Origin: Phenylobacterium deserti
GTDB taxonomy: Bacteria > Pseudomonadota > Alphaproteobacteria > Caulobacterales > Caulobacteraceae
Length of the DNA stretch: 64,000 nucleotides
Direction of reading: 5' to 3'
Assembly (NCBI RefSeq): GCF_003254705.1
Contig: NZ_QFYR01000002.1
Span: forward strand, 248,001 to 312,000
The notes below the pieces were generated by a model. It did not search any database and was not told where the DNA came from. It saw nothing but the letters and a program-made list of their open reading frames with translations. Both the position numbers and the translations under genes were made by a program. Shown piece after piece: positions 1 through 8,913 of this stretch; position 1 is the stretch's first letter, and each line of letters starts with the position of its first letter.

Positions 1-48
1 GCTGGCCAAGCCTAGAGCAAGCGCAGCGGCGGTCAGGGTGAAGCGCAT
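1..48 (-). CDS. N-terminus of a secreted protein (cut by window edge)
   Basis: Only the first 16 codons are present, reading from the ATG at 48 towards base 1. They encode a positively charged start followed by an Ala/Leu-rich run (MRFTLTAAALALGLAS), the look of a Sec signal peptide. The start lies 11 bp after the stop of the secreted protein gene at 60-848 on the same strand, so the two are probably co-transcribed. Nothing can be said about function because the rest lies outside the window. Confidence 0.6.
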   Translation of the reverse strand, partial: MRFTLTAAALALGLAS

Positions 49-59
49 GGCGCGACGAC

Positions 60-848
60 TTAGAAGCGCCGATGGTCGCGCTCGTCGACCGTGTCGCAGT
101 TCCCTCGGAAGCCGGCTTGGCCGTTTTCGACGGAGATCCTGCCGCTTCGACGGTCAACCTGCACCCGTGGCTTGTTGAGGGCGCTGAACCGGAACTGGGC
201 TGTGATCCTGTCACGCCCGACGGATACGTCCGTGAGCGGCCACCAGCCGCCATCGCCGCCGGCGTTGATGGGCGGGATCAGCGATCTTGCCGGCCGGATC
301 CGGCCTGTGTTTCCCCAGAACTCCACCATCACGGTGGCGTCGAAGTTCTGGCTTGAAAGCTCCATCCGGTTCTTCGGAACATAGTGGTCTTTGTTGTTGT
401 CCCACTCGTAGCCAGGACGGCTCTCGACGACCGGGCGGCGGCCCTCGCCATAGCAAACGAGCGTGATGTGCTCCTCGCCCGAGCCGGGAGGGCCGCCATA
501 CCCGGGACGATAGCCGCCGCCGAACTCCGGCCGACTCGGCGGGCGCTGTGCCTGTCCGCCACCGCGGCGGCAATCGGGAGCCGGAGTGGTGACGATGGAC
601 TGATAGCGGCCATTGGATGTGGCGACCGAAAGGCACACGCCGCGACGGTCGTTCCACCAGTAGGTCCAGGAGGTGTCGTCTCCCTGCTGTCCGCCGACGT
701 TCACGTAGCCGCGCGCCGCAAGCTGAGCTTCGCCCGAAGATCCGCGCGCTCCAACCAAGTCGCGTACATCGGCCGGGGTGTTTTGCGCGGCGGCCGAGCT
801 GGCTGCGAGCGCGAGGAAGATGCCGAGCAGACTTCGGCTGATGCGCAT
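60..848 (-). CDS. secreted hypothetical protein, Gly/Arg/Pro-rich linker
   Basis: I do not recognise a family. The protein starts with a clear Sec signal peptide (MRISRSLLGIFLALAASSAAAQ), then an N-terminal part of about 90 residues, a low-complexity Gly/Pro/Arg/Gln linker, and a C-terminal domain of about 130 residues beginning ITLVCYGEGRRP and ending NCDTVDERDH. Two cysteines in the C-terminal part (VCYGEG and GNCDT) could form a disulphide. An open frame extends 19 codons further upstream, but I chose the ATG at 848 because it is preceded by a good ribosome site (AAGGGG, about 853-858) and directly begins the signal peptide. Likely periplasmic; it is followed by another exported protein gene, suggesting a small operon of envelope proteins. 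Confidence 0.7.
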   Translation of the reverse strand: MRISRSLLGIFLALAASSAAAQNTPADVRDLVGARGSSGEAQLAARGYVNVGGQQGDDTSWTYWWNDRRGVCLSVATSNGRYQSIVTTPAPDCRRGGGQAQRPPSRPEFGGGYRPGYGGPPGSGEEHITLVCYGEGRRPVVESRPGYEWDNNKDHYVPKNRMELSSQNFDATVMVEFWGNTGRIRPARSLIPPINAGGDGGWWPLTDVSVGRDRITAQFRFSALNKPRVQVDRRSGRISVENGQAGFRGNCDTVDERDHRRF

Positions 849-936
849 GGCGGACCCCTTGTGACCTACGAACTCTATCTCAACCGCGAAGCGATATTCT
901 TGCAATAGGCACGGTTGGCGTCAGTTTCACGTCAGG

Positions 937-1689
937 TCAGAGGCGGGCGCTCAGCAGGCCTGCAAGCGCGAACAGCGTCCAGTCATTGAGCACATGAGCG
1001 AACGTCGAGGCCCAGATGTTCTTGGTGACGAGGTAGGGCACGCTCAGCGCGAGACGGGCGGTTCCGATCACGGCGAGCGTCTGCACCACATGCCAGTCGT
1101 AAGTCGGCAGGTGCAGCAGCGCGAACAGCACGGCCGATCCCACCCAGGCGACCACGACCGACAGGCTCCGGTCGCAGCGCGCCTTCGCGAAGCACGCGGT
1201 CAGAAGCGCCAGGAATGGAATGATCGTGATCAGCTCTTCTCCGAGGATCTGCGGTGCGCTCGCAGCGACAAACAAGACGAGTCGCGCCGCATCAAGGTCG
1301 CTGAGGTCAGCTACAGCGGGATTGGGTGCGACGCTGATGCGTGTGACCAAGAGCATGCCGACAAGGCCGCTGCAGGAGAGGCTTAGGACAGCCCCGCCGA
1401 GGCCGACTGCGATGTCGCGGCCAGTCGGTCGACGAAAGAGCACGTGCCATCTGGGCCCGGCCATCACCCGAAGGGCAGTGAGCATGAGGCAGGCGAACAG
1501 CACCATGGGAGCTGCTTGGGAGAACACGCCAGCCCAATCGCCATCTAAAAAGATGAGTGTCGCAAAGGCGGCCGCCGCGACGAGCAATGCCGCTAGCCAC
1601 CGGATCGCAGGCAGGGCTGCTGGCTCACCGTCGTAGAAGGGGAAGTCCCGCCGCCTGGTCTCGTGGTCACAGGAGGCTCGTTTCCACAT
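937..1689 (-). CDS. CPBP-family intramembrane metalloprotease-like protein
   Basis: A polytopic inner-membrane protein with about seven hydrophobic segments. The C-terminal half carries the CPBP (Abi/CAAX protease) signature in order: a Glu-Glu pair (GEELITIIPF), a downstream FALLHLP histidine, and a final HVLND. In the family these residues bind the catalytic metal. The first motif normally has an arginine four residues after the Glu pair (EExxxR); here the sequence is EELITI, so activity is uncertain. The ATG at 1689 is preferred over an upstream TTG because GAGGG precedes it. Its substrate is unknown; family members are linked to peptide processing or bacteriocin immunity. The neighbouring membrane protein at 1732-2400 is on the same strand 42 bp upstream, so the two may form an operon. 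Confidence 0.75.
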   Translation of the reverse strand: MWKRASCDHETRRRDFPFYDGEPAALPAIRWLAALLVAAAAFATLIFLDGDWAGVFSQAAPMVLFACLMLTALRVMAGPRWHVLFRRPTGRDIAVGLGGAVLSLSCSGLVGMLLVTRISVAPNPAVADLSDLDAARLVLFVAASAPQILGEELITIIPFLALLTACFAKARCDRSLSVVVAWVGSAVLFALLHLPTYDWHVVQTLAVIGTARLALSVPYLVTKNIWASTFAHVLNDWTLFALAGLLSARL

Positions 1690-1731
1690 GATAGCGGCCC
1701 TCGATGTCGGCAAACTTCAGCTCGGCTGAGC

Positions 1732-2400
1732 CTAGAGAAAAGCGACGGGGATCAGGATCAGGAGGAGGTAGGTCACGGAGACGAACAAGCACCAGATTGC
1801 TTGGATCAGCGCGCGCAATGTTCCCATGGGGGTGCGACTTGCAAACCAGCGCGTCTGCGCCGTCAGGAGCCAGATGCATCCGGCGCCAAGAAGCGCCGCG
1901 CCAAAGGCGTTCGGCAGATCAGGGCGCTGGAGGATAATGCCGCCAATGCCGACCACCAGGGCGAACGGGCTAACAAGGAAGCATTGTGCATAGAAGGGAG
2001 GGCGGAGCGACTGGCGGGAAAGTGGGACCTGCCTGCGCCCCAGCAGGGATGAGGCGGCGACCAACGGGATCAGACTGAACAGCAGCGCGCGGAACAGCGC
2101 CGCATTTTGCGGGGAGTTCAGGATCGCTCTTACTGTCTCGGATGAAGTCTGCGGTGTCGGCACGTGAAGCGCCATCCCAACGGCGTTCACCAGCACCACG
2201 GTCAGCAGCAGGAACAGCGGCGGGGATATGGCGTCATCGTAGCGCTGATCTTCCGGATCGGCTTGCTCTGCGTCGGAGTAAGTCATCGCGCCGATTGGTC
2301 CGACGAAAATCCGCCAGAGGGTACGTGGATAAAACAGCAGCCAGGTTGCGACCTCAAAGATCAGATCCTCGAAGCTGCGAAGCAGTTTGAGAAAATCCAA
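1732..2400 (-). CDS. polytopic membrane protein, permease/YIP1-like
   Basis: A protein of 222 residues with a short amphipathic N-terminus (FLKLLRSFEDLIFEVATWLL), a cytoplasmic stretch rich in Asp/Glu, and about five membrane helices (for example FLLLTVVLVNAVGMAL and the C-terminal VTYLLLILIPVAFL). The layout resembles small Yip1-type membrane proteins, but I see no diagnostic residue, so the product is best left hypothetical. Translation probably begins at TTG (2400) since GAGGG lies 5 bases before it and no ATG is available nearby. It precedes the CPBP protease gene on the same strand. Confidence 0.6.
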   Translation of the reverse strand: MDFLKLLRSFEDLIFEVATWLLFYPRTLWRIFVGPIGAMTYSDAEQADPEDQRYDDAISPPLFLLLTVVLVNAVGMALHVPTPQTSSETVRAILNSPQNAALFRALLFSLIPLVAASSLLGRRQVPLSRQSLRPPFYAQCFLVSPFALVVGIGGIILQRPDLPNAFGAALLGAGCIWLLTAQTRWFASRTPMGTLRALIQAIWCLFVSVTYLLLILIPVAFL

Positions 2401-3080
2401 GCGACCCTCGTGTTGGTTCCTTGCCGGCCAGACGCGTAGCGCCCCTAAGCTGCCATCGGAGACGCTCGTACGCCATCAGCTGAGCACTAGCTAAGCCCTA
2501 CCGCACGGCGTCCTCGCAACGCGCTTGGGCGCCATTCACAGCAGACGCTCAGAACATCCGGATGCAGCCGCTGGATGATGCTGAAGTGCAGAGCCTCGAC
2601 AGGTCGAACTCGGAGGCTAGCCTCCCGCCCGAGAGCAGATGGTGCGAAGTGTAGGCTAGCGTCGGGAACGACGCAGGTACCGCAGGTTCGTTCCCCTCTG
2701 TATGTCGTCTTCCGACCCGAACCGGTCATTGGCTGCGAACGTCAGCCATGGGTCGGGAGCCGACATCAGCCAGGAGGCGGAAAGCGGACGTCCTGAGCTG
2801 CCGCCATTCAGGCTTCTCGAACGCTGCAGGTGGGAGGCTTTGGCTCGGGTGGGGCAGCCTGAACAATCGTGGCATGCGTCGCGACTATGATGTTCGATCG
2901 CGCCTGAGCGTACGATGCGACCTCAGCGCGATCCCCGTGACGCTCAGGGCATTTCGGTTCGGGACGTCTACATTCCCGACCTCCAAACCGACACGCTCAA
3001 GCAGAAGAGCCGGAACGTCCGCTGGCCTCAGCGTCGCCGCCTGCCAGGAAGAAGCGCAGGACATGCCGACATTGACCGCG
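2401..3080. other. intergenic region without a supported gene
   Basis: About 680 bp between two minus-strand genes. Short open frames occur on both strands, but none has a ribosome site, a recognisable motif or protein-like composition. The region contains the inverted-repeat element at 2702-2766, which also occurs near 49.07 kb, so at least part of it is dispersed repeat DNA. Confidence 0.5.
2702..2766. repeat. dispersed inverted-repeat element, copy 1
   Basis: Two 17-bp arms (2702-2718 and 2750-2766) are inverted copies of each other with 15 of 17 bases matching, separated by 31 bp. The right arm plus flank (2741-2766, core ATGGGTCGGGAGCCGACAT) matches 49066-49091 at 22 of 26 positions. 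Similar TGGGTCGG...GGACAT sequences recur in intergenic DNA of alphaproteobacteria and are often mis-annotated as short genes. It could fold into a stem-loop in RNA. Confidence 0.55.
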
Positions 3081-3458
3081 CTAGCCGGCACTCGGTGACA
3101 GGGTCACTGTGACCTCCGCAGGGTAGCTCCACATGGCGCCAGACAGCCCGTCAACTGCGTAGCCGAGCGGTGCTTGGACGCGCGAGCGTGACGACATCGA
3201 CGCCTTGATCTCCGCAACGCCCGGCTGGAATCCCGCTTTCTCGCAGCGGACCATCAAAGGACGACGGCCTCGGGATAGCTTTGCGCGGGTGTTCCCGGCC
3301 ATGAGGGTCGCCACCTTTCGGTTGGCGTCGGTGATGACGCAGTGCGCGCCTTCCACACCGGGCGTCACCACGGCGATCTCTTGGCTGGTTCCCTGGGTTA
3401 GGGTCGCGCAGCCGGCGAGACTGATCAGAACGGGAAAGACGAGAACCGGTTTGGTCAT
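3081..3458 (-). CDS. small outer-membrane/periplasmic lipoprotein
   Basis: A 125-residue protein with a lipoprotein signal peptide: MTKPVLVFPVLISLAGC, where LAGC is the lipobox and Cys17 the lipidation site. The residue after Cys is Ala, compatible with outer-membrane sorting. The mature part is small, with a further Cys pair (HCVI, VRCEK) and an apparent beta-rich PEGA-like segment ending VTVTLSP. Family not recognised beyond lipoprotein. GGAG precedes the ATG. It lies 84 bp downstream of the SDR gene stop on the same strand and could be the second gene of that unit. Confidence 0.7.
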   Translation of the reverse strand: MTKPVLVFPVLISLAGCATLTQGTSQEIAVVTPGVEGAHCVITDANRKVATLMAGNTRAKLSRGRRPLMVRCEKAGFQPGVAEIKASMSSRSRVQAPLGYAVDGLSGAMWSYPAEVTVTLSPSAG

Positions 3459-3542
3459 GGCTTGGCTCCTCGAGCGGCGGGGTGACCGCGTCCGCGTTGG
3501 TTTGGGGCGAAAGGTGTTCGACGACAGCGCCGTTCGCGCCCG

Positions 3543-4625
3543 TCAGGCGAGCCGTTGATGGCTCAGGGTCTCCATGGCGGCCCAGAGCTTCGAAGCGGCG
3601 TGGGCATCCTGGGCGCGCTCCGGTATTGGCGTCTCGCCGGGCGGCCCGAGGATGTGACCGAAGCCGGCTGGCCCGTAGTAGCGGCCCCCGACGGCCTTCG
3701 AGTCGGTCGCTGCATAGAGAAGTGAGAGCGCCCGTCCCGCCGGGTCGCGAAACATGAAGGGCATGTTCTTGAACCGGAACCCTTCCTGGCTGTCGGGGCC
3801 GGGCCCATCCAGCACGATGTGGGTGCGCGCGGTTCCAGGGTGGGCGGCGATGCTTGTCACCCCGAGACCGGCGTCCTGGCTGCGACGCTGGAACTCTTGG
3901 GCCAAGAGGAGCATGGCCAGCTTCGTCTGGTCGTAGGAATTCACATAGTCGTAGGCGCGGGCGAGCTGGAGGTCCGAGAAATCGAGTTCGCCGTTGGCTC
4001 CGCGCAGGCTCGCCACCCAGACGACCCTGGGACTGCGTCCCTGCTTCAAAAGCGGGAGCAGTTGCGCCGTCAGTGCAAAATGGCCGATCACATTGGTCGC
4101 CATGCAGCGTTCGAACCCGTCGACGCTGACCTCCCGGTGACGTCGGCCCATGACCCCAGCGTTGTTGACCAGAAGGTCGAGGCCTCGGCCGCCTTCGTGC
4201 ATCCGGCCGCAGAAGGCCGAGACCGACGACAGGTCGGCAAGGTCCAGAGGCTCGTAGCGGATCGTCGCGCCGGGGACTTCGGCGCGGATGATCCGAACCG
4301 CTTCAGCGCCGCGCGCCTGTTTGCGAGAGGCGATAGTCACATCGGCCCCGGCTCGCGCGAGTTGCAGGGCCACATGATAGCCGAGGCCGCTGAGACCGCC
4401 TTCCGGATGGCCGTTGCCGCCGGTCACCAGCGCGGTGCGCCCGCGCTGGGACGGGACATCTGCCGCCGTCCAGCCACCGTCGGCCGATCCTGTCGATGCG
4501 CAGCCGCCGAGCGTCGCTGCCGTCAGCCCAACGGCTGAGAGCGCGAGGAGCCCGCGCCGAGACAGTCTGGAGGCGGGGTCGTGGGGACGCGAATCAAAGC
4601 GGTGCTCAGCGTGGTCGGTCGTCAT
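3543..4625 (-). CDS. SDR-family oxidoreductase with Tat/lipoprotein-like signal
   Basis: A 360-residue short-chain dehydrogenase/reductase. The N-terminus carries twin arginines (LSRRGLLALS, about 21-30) followed by a hydrophobic stretch and a possible lipobox (LGGC, Cys42), so this reductase appears exported, perhaps anchored. The nucleotide-binding glycine motif is unusual: TGGNGHPEGGLSGLG (68-82) is longer than the normal TGxxxGxG. NNAG is at 154-157 and the catalytic Tyr/Lys pair is YDQTK (Tyr231, Lys235). The length and the long C-terminal region suggest the retinol-dehydrogenase-like/extended subgroup. Substrate unknown. GAGGTG precedes the ATG. A Tat-exported folded cofactor enzyme makes biological sense because NAD(P)-binding proteins fold in the cytoplasm. 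Confidence 0.8.
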   Translation of the reverse strand: MTTDHAEHRFDSRPHDPASRLSRRGLLALSAVGLTAATLGGCASTGSADGGWTAADVPSQRGRTALVTGGNGHPEGGLSGLGYHVALQLARAGADVTIASRKQARGAEAVRIIRAEVPGATIRYEPLDLADLSSVSAFCGRMHEGGRGLDLLVNNAGVMGRRHREVSVDGFERCMATNVIGHFALTAQLLPLLKQGRSPRVVWVASLRGANGELDFSDLQLARAYDYVNSYDQTKLAMLLLAQEFQRRSQDAGLGVTSIAAHPGTARTHIVLDGPGPDSQEGFRFKNMPFMFRDPAGRALSLLYAATDSKAVGGRYYGPAGFGHILGPPGETPIPERAQDAHAASKLWAAMETLSHQRLA

Positions 4626-4859
4626 GGCTCACCTCGTGAAATCCCCTTGAGGCTATCGACGCTGGCTTCGGGCGATATGCCGATTGGCGCGGAAAACCTG
4701 CCCAATGCTACGGGCCGATACGGGCCTGACCCTGGGCGTCAGACCTCCGCCATGCGGTCGAAGCTCACCCCCATGAGGTCTTCCGACACCTGCAAAAGTC
4801 GCGTGGCCGCCGCCTTGTCCCGGGCTAGGGGCGGAACCTGCGCCGCGGCCGGGAGCCGG

Positions 4860-5060
4860 TCAGCTCTGCAAAGCCATCCGGCCGGTAGTAGAGGCGCCAA
4901 GCCCCCACAGCTGACGGGCTTGCTGCCAGAGTTCGGCCGCGGGACCCGCGCGTCGCAGTTCCGCTTCGGCCATCGCGTCCCGAACACTCGCCGCCTCGAA
5001 CTCGTCGCTTCCTGCGAAGTGGCCAGCGGCGTCGACCAAGTACAAGCGATACCCCGGCAC
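4860..5060 (-). CDS. small hypothetical protein (YRLYLxDxxGH type)
   Basis: A 66-residue acidic protein beginning VPGYRLYLVDAAGHF and continuing with FEAASVRDAMAEAE and ELWQQARQLW. Short proteins with a YRLYxxDxxGHI start and an ELW near the end are common and uncharacterised in alphaproteobacteria. I chose the GTG at 5060, which has a perfect GGAGG five bases upstream, rather than the in-frame TTG that overlaps that ribosome site. Downstream (4739-4858), another frame ends in a protein-like stretch (LLQVSEDLMGVSFDRMAEV), so a frameshifted extension or a second tiny gene is possible. Confidence 0.6.
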   Translation of the reverse strand: MPGYRLYLVDAAGHFAGSDEFEAASVRDAMAEAELRRAGPAAELWQQARQLWGLGASTTGRMALQS

Positions 5061-5205
5061 GAGGTCCTCCAATCAAGCGGGCTGGGCGCCTATGATCGAG
5101 GCTACGGTCCGACTGTCGGCGTGTCGACGTTGCCTGTTCGACCGAGGGTCGCTGCCGGCACGCGCCGGCGCGGCGCGGGTTTCCAGCAGCCCGCCCGGCT
5201 GGCCC

Positions 5206-5298
5206 TCATCGCTCGGGCACCTCACAGGCCTTCCGCACGGCCCTGATGAGCTGAGCCGTTTCGAACGGTTTCGGTAGCAGCACGCTGCGCGGCACGCC
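5206..5298 (-). pseudogene. C-terminal fragment of a response-regulator receiver domain
   Basis: The last 30 codons before the stop read as the end of a CheY-like receiver domain: VLLPKPFETAQLIRAVRKAC, with the invariant Lys of the K-P-F motif and the final amphipathic helix. Upstream in the same frame there is no phospho-acceptor Asp or other receiver strand, only non-protein-like sequence. This is therefore a remnant, not a functional regulator. Confidence 0.6.
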
Positions 5299-5424
5299 TT
5301 CGGTTCTCCAGACATGCTCGCTGTCGCCGGAGTTCCCGACGCTAGCCTCACGTCGGACCGTCTGTCCGCTCCGACCGAAGCTGACGTTCAGCAGGCAGAT
5401 GAGGGAGCGCGCCACGCAGCCTGA

Positions 5425-5640
5425 ACTCAGCCTCCAGGCGCGGAACGCCTTCGTCCCTTCCTGGCCAACGCAGATCGCCTCAGCGATCATGCGGAGCTGG
5501 ACGATGCGCTCGACAAAGCCCGCTGGCTGGTTGCCGCGGCGACCGCGGCCGCCCTGAGGGCCCGGCTCGTGGACCTCGCCAGCGAGGACGCATCAGGCGT
5601 GTATGCTGAAGGGGTGCAATGGGCCGAAGCTCCGGTCTGA
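5425..5640 (+). other. orphan open frame, possible gene fragment
   Basis: A stop-free stretch of 71 codons ending at the TGA at 5638. Its translation is protein-like (helical, for example LDDALDKARWLVAAATAAAL), but no ATG, GTG or TTG with a ribosome site lies at its head. It may be the 3' remnant of a gene whose front was lost in the same event that left the receiver fragment next to it. No function can be given. Confidence 0.25.
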
Positions 5641-5642
5641 TG

Positions 5643-6362
5643 CTAGGCTTCGCAGGCCTGCCGCGCCGAGGTCCATATGCCGCGTCGGGCGATGCTCAGG
5701 CTTTCGCGGCAACTGCATGCCGCCTGTTCCAGCCCCGGCAGGTCGAGCAGCTCCAACGCTCCGCGTCCGGACCGGATGAGGCCCGCCCGCTGAAGCGTCG
5801 AGACGGCCGCCGCGATGGTCGTTCGCTGGACGCCAAGCAGTTGCGCCAGAGCATCCTGAGTGACCATCAGGAGCGGCGTGCCGCTCCTGTCGTTCGTGTC
5901 CAGCAGCGCACGCGCCAGGCGGTTTTCGACGGAGTGCAGGGCGTTGCAGGCGACGAACTGGCGCGCTTCGATCAGCAGCAGCTCCACATACCGGTGAACG
6001 GCGTTCCGAAGAGCCGGGCTCTGATCGAAGAGTTCCCGGTAGGCGCTGGCGGGAACCCGCAGGACGTTCCCGGGAAGGTGGACCGCCAGGCGCGAGAAGA
6101 CACGCTGGCTGCCGCAGGCCTCGAAAGCGCCGAAGACACCTTCAGACCCGACAAGCGTCACATCGACGCTCTCGCCCGCCGAAGTCCCGGCGGCCACGGA
6201 CAGCACCGCCGTTTCGGGAAAGAAGACCGCCTGGAGCTCACCTTCCGGGTGCTGAAGTACGTCGCCCTTGTGCGCCTCGATGCGCCGAGCGCGATGTTCG
6301 AGCTTGCTGAGCGCCGCCGGCTCGAGCTCGGCCAGCAGAAGGTTCGGACTCGTCGGTTTCAT
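5643..6362 (-). CDS. Crp/Fnr-family transcriptional regulator
   Basis: A 239-residue regulator. Residues about 10-130 form a cyclic-nucleotide-binding-like beta roll (HKGDVLQHPEGELQAVFF at its start), followed by the long dimerisation helix and a winged helix-turn-helix around 160-215 (TQDALAQLLGVQRTTIAAAV reads as the helix-turn-helix). There is no Cys cluster for an iron-sulphur site, so it is not an FNR oxygen sensor; the ligand is unknown. This compact form, with HRYVELLLIEARQFVACNALHS in the linker, is frequent in alphaproteobacteria as a stress regulator. A Cys-containing tail (CSC) follows the DNA-binding part. It is convergent with the orphan frame at 5425-5640. Confidence 0.85.
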   Translation of the reverse strand: MKPTSPNLLLAELEPAALSKLEHRARRIEAHKGDVLQHPEGELQAVFFPETAVLSVAAGTSAGESVDVTLVGSEGVFGAFEACGSQRVFSRLAVHLPGNVLRVPASAYRELFDQSPALRNAVHRYVELLLIEARQFVACNALHSVENRLARALLDTNDRSGTPLLMVTQDALAQLLGVQRTTIAAAVSTLQRAGLIRSGRGALELLDLPGLEQAACSCRESLSIARRGIWTSARQACEA

Positions 6363-6462
6363 GAAAACACCCCCCCCGCGACTCCTCCGCTATAGCGGGA
6401 GAGCGCTCGGCACACCGTCTGGAACCCGACAGGGCGAAGGGGGAAGGCTGTCGCCGACCTGA

Positions 6463-6645
6463 CTAGGGGGATGCGGACGGAGGTTCCTGGGCCTCAGCCT
6501 GCTTGGCGACCTCTATGAGTTCCTGAGCGCTCTCGAGAGCCGCCTCAGGCGTGAAGGCCCCCTGGACGTTTCCAGGGCCGGTGATCGCGACCTCGCCGTC
6601 CACGGCGCCCGCTTCAAGCGGCTTGTCATAAGTGGGACGCGGCAT
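6463..6645 (-). CDS. small acidic hypothetical protein
   Basis: A 60-residue protein, MPRPTYDKPLEAGAVDGEVA at the start, then GPGNVQGAFTPEAALESAQ and an acidic helical tail. Composition, the ATG start and the lack of overlap with another gene support it as real. No signal peptide, membrane helix or known domain is visible. It sits 100 bp upstream of the Crp/Fnr gene on the same strand. Function unknown. Confidence 0.55.
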   Translation of the reverse strand: MPRPTYDKPLEAGAVDGEVAITGPGNVQGAFTPEAALESAQELIEVAKQAEAQEPPSASP

Positions 6646-7336
6646 CTGCGTGCTCGAACTTCAGGCAACTAGGTCGCGAACCTAACATCTGACGTTCGCC
6701 GGCGTTCCCCTGGCGCGGGTTGCGAGCCACGCCGTTGCTTCGGCAGGGTAGGGGGCTGCGCGACGGTCGCCCCGGGGACGTCGGCCTCCCGCCCGCCGGA
6801 AGCGTCCGGTTCTGGTTCTCGAGTCCGAGGCCGGCGTCGTCACGCGCAGAGTGGACTGACGCAGCTGGGCGACGCGGGGGCTCCGCGGATCTGGCGCCGG
6901 ACTGATGGGAGGGGATCGGCGGCCCCGTCTCAATGCACGCAGAGCCAGGGCCGCCAGGCGCTGCAGGCGAACAGCCGAGCGCCAGGACCGCATCTAGGCG
7001 CTTGAGACGCCCGTCCAAGCCTTGCGGTCTGCGGCAGGCGGCCGCGGCCCGTCGGGGCAGGGCCGCCGGCCCGGTTCGGCGTCTGCGGGCGGGCGTCCAG
7101 CGCGCCGATCGGTCCTGTGCGGATCCGCCTGCCTGGGCGAGGCCCGGTCCGCTTGGCCGGCCGAGCCGACCGGGTGGTGGTGCCCCGAGCCGCCTTGCCT
7201 TGCGCCCCCGTCCTGAGCTACGAGCGCGCACCACCATGGACCCGCCGCGAGGGCGGGTGGCTATCCCGGCCGCCGATCCGCCGGGCGATATCGCCGGACC
7301 GCCGCGCTGCGGCCGGCGGGTTCTGATGAATCTTCC
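6646..7336. other. long intergenic region without a supported gene
   Basis: About 690 bp of extremely GC-rich DNA between the small acidic protein and the SulP transporter. Frames of up to several hundred codons are open here on both strands, but they are rich in Arg/Pro/Gly/Ala without motifs, as expected from base composition. I see no tRNA, repeat or clear terminator. Confidence 0.45.
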
Positions 7337-8814
7337 ATGTCCGTCCTTGCATCCGCGCGCCAGCAGTGGCTCGCAAACCCGCGTCGCGACCTGTTGTCCG
7401 GCACGGTCGTGGCGCTCGCGCTGATTCCGGAGGCCATCGCCTTTTCCATCATCGCCGGGGTCGACCCGGCGGTCGGCCTCTACGCCAGCTTCGTCATCGC
7501 CGTGACCATCGCCTTCCTGGGCGGACGGCCGGCGATGATCTCCGCCGCCACGGGCGCCATGGCGCTGCTCATGGCGGACCTGGTGAAGGACCACGGCCTC
7601 CCGTACCTGTTCGCCGCCTCGCTGCTGTGCGGACTGATCCAGATCGTGGTGGGGCTCCTGCGCCTCGGCCGCTACGTGAGGTTCGTGTCGCGGTCGGTGA
7701 TGACCGGCTTCGTCAACTCGCTCGCCATCCTGATCTTCCTTGCGCAGATGCCGGAGCTGATCGGCGCCGGCTGGCAGACCTACGCCATGGTCGCGGCAGG
7801 GCTCGCCATCATCTACGGCCTGCCGCGGCTGACCACGGCGATCCCCTCGGCCCTGGCCGCCATCGTCGTGCTCAGCGCCTTCGCCATCTCCACGGGGCTG
7901 GATGTCCGGACGGTGGGCGACATGGGCCAGATGCCGAGCGCCTTTCCGGTCTTCGCCCTGCCGCAGGTCCCCCTCAGCTGGCAGACGCTGACGATCATCG
8001 GCCGGTGGCGCTCACCCTGGCGTTCGTCGGCCTGCTGGAGAGCCTGCTGACCGCCAGCCTCCTCGACGACATCACCGATACGCCGTCGGACAAGGATCGC
8101 GAGACGCGCGGGCAGGGGATCGCCAACGTGCTCTCGCCGCTGTTCGGCGGCATGGCGGGCTGCGCCATGATCGGCCAGTCGATGATCAATGTGTCGTCCG
8201 GCGCGCGCGGGCGTCTGTCGACGCTCTGGGCCGGCGTCTTCCTGCTGTTCCTGATCCTCGTGCTGCAGGACTGGGTGGCCAGGATCCCGATGGCCGCGCT
8301 GGTGGCGGTGATGATCATGGTGTCGATCGGCACCTTCGACTGGGGCTCCCTGCGCCGCCTGCCCTCGACGCCCCTGCAGTCCTCGATCGTGATGGCGGCC
8401 ACCACGCTCACGGTGGTCGCCACGCACGATCTCTCCAAGGGCGTGGTCCTCGGGGTCCTGCTGAGCGCCGTGTTCTTCATGCGCAAGGTCGGCAAGACCA
8501 TCCAGGTGGTCGAAGAGCCTGCTCCTGAGGGGCAGCTGCGTTACCTGGTGGCGGGGCAGCTGTTCTTCGCGTCCGCGGACGTGTTCGCCGCGGCGTTCGA
8601 GCATCACGGCCATCCGGAGCGGGTGGAGATCGACCTGTCGGAGGCGCGCCTGTGGGACCTGACCGGCGTCGCCGCGCTGGACAAGGTGGTGTTCCGCTAC
8701 CGACGCCAGGGCGCCGAGGTCGTGCTCAGCGGTCTGACGGCTGCGGAGGAGGCCCTGGTGGAGCAGGTCGGCAAGCACGACAAGACCCATCTGCCCTTGT
8801 CGGGCGGCCACTGA
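7337..8814 (+). pseudogene. SulP-family anion transporter with STAS domain, frameshifted
   Basis: The two halves together encode a normal SulP permease: an N-terminal block of membrane helices starting [20 protein letters not shown], a second block with [19 protein letters not shown], and a C-terminal cytoplasmic STAS domain (from about LRYLVAGQLFFASADVFAAA). The reading frame breaks near 8001-8005: the DNA has ggccggtggcg where ggc-ccg-gtg-gcg would continue [12 protein letters not shown], a one-base C deletion. The first frame ends at 8050, the second runs to 8814. Family members move sulphate, bicarbonate or other anions across the inner membrane. Either this copy is inactive or the base is a sequencing error; the otherwise perfect second half argues for a recent change or an error. 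Confidence 0.8.
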
Positions 8815-8913
8815 CGTCCCGGCGGCGATGGGGCGGCCGCGCCGCGCCGGGCGACGATCGAGGCTTTGCGGGCGGGGCGTCGATGACGCGGGCGCACCCA
8901 GGTGCTCGGCGCG

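Noticed and set aside
2885..3091. 68-codon minus-strand open frame
   Set aside because: No ribosome site, motif or sensible composition; lies in the repeat-bearing intergenic region.
6626..7594. 322-codon minus-strand open frame upstream of SulP
   Set aside because: Arg/Pro/Gly-rich, no ribosome site and partly overlaps two supported genes; judged a base-composition artefact.
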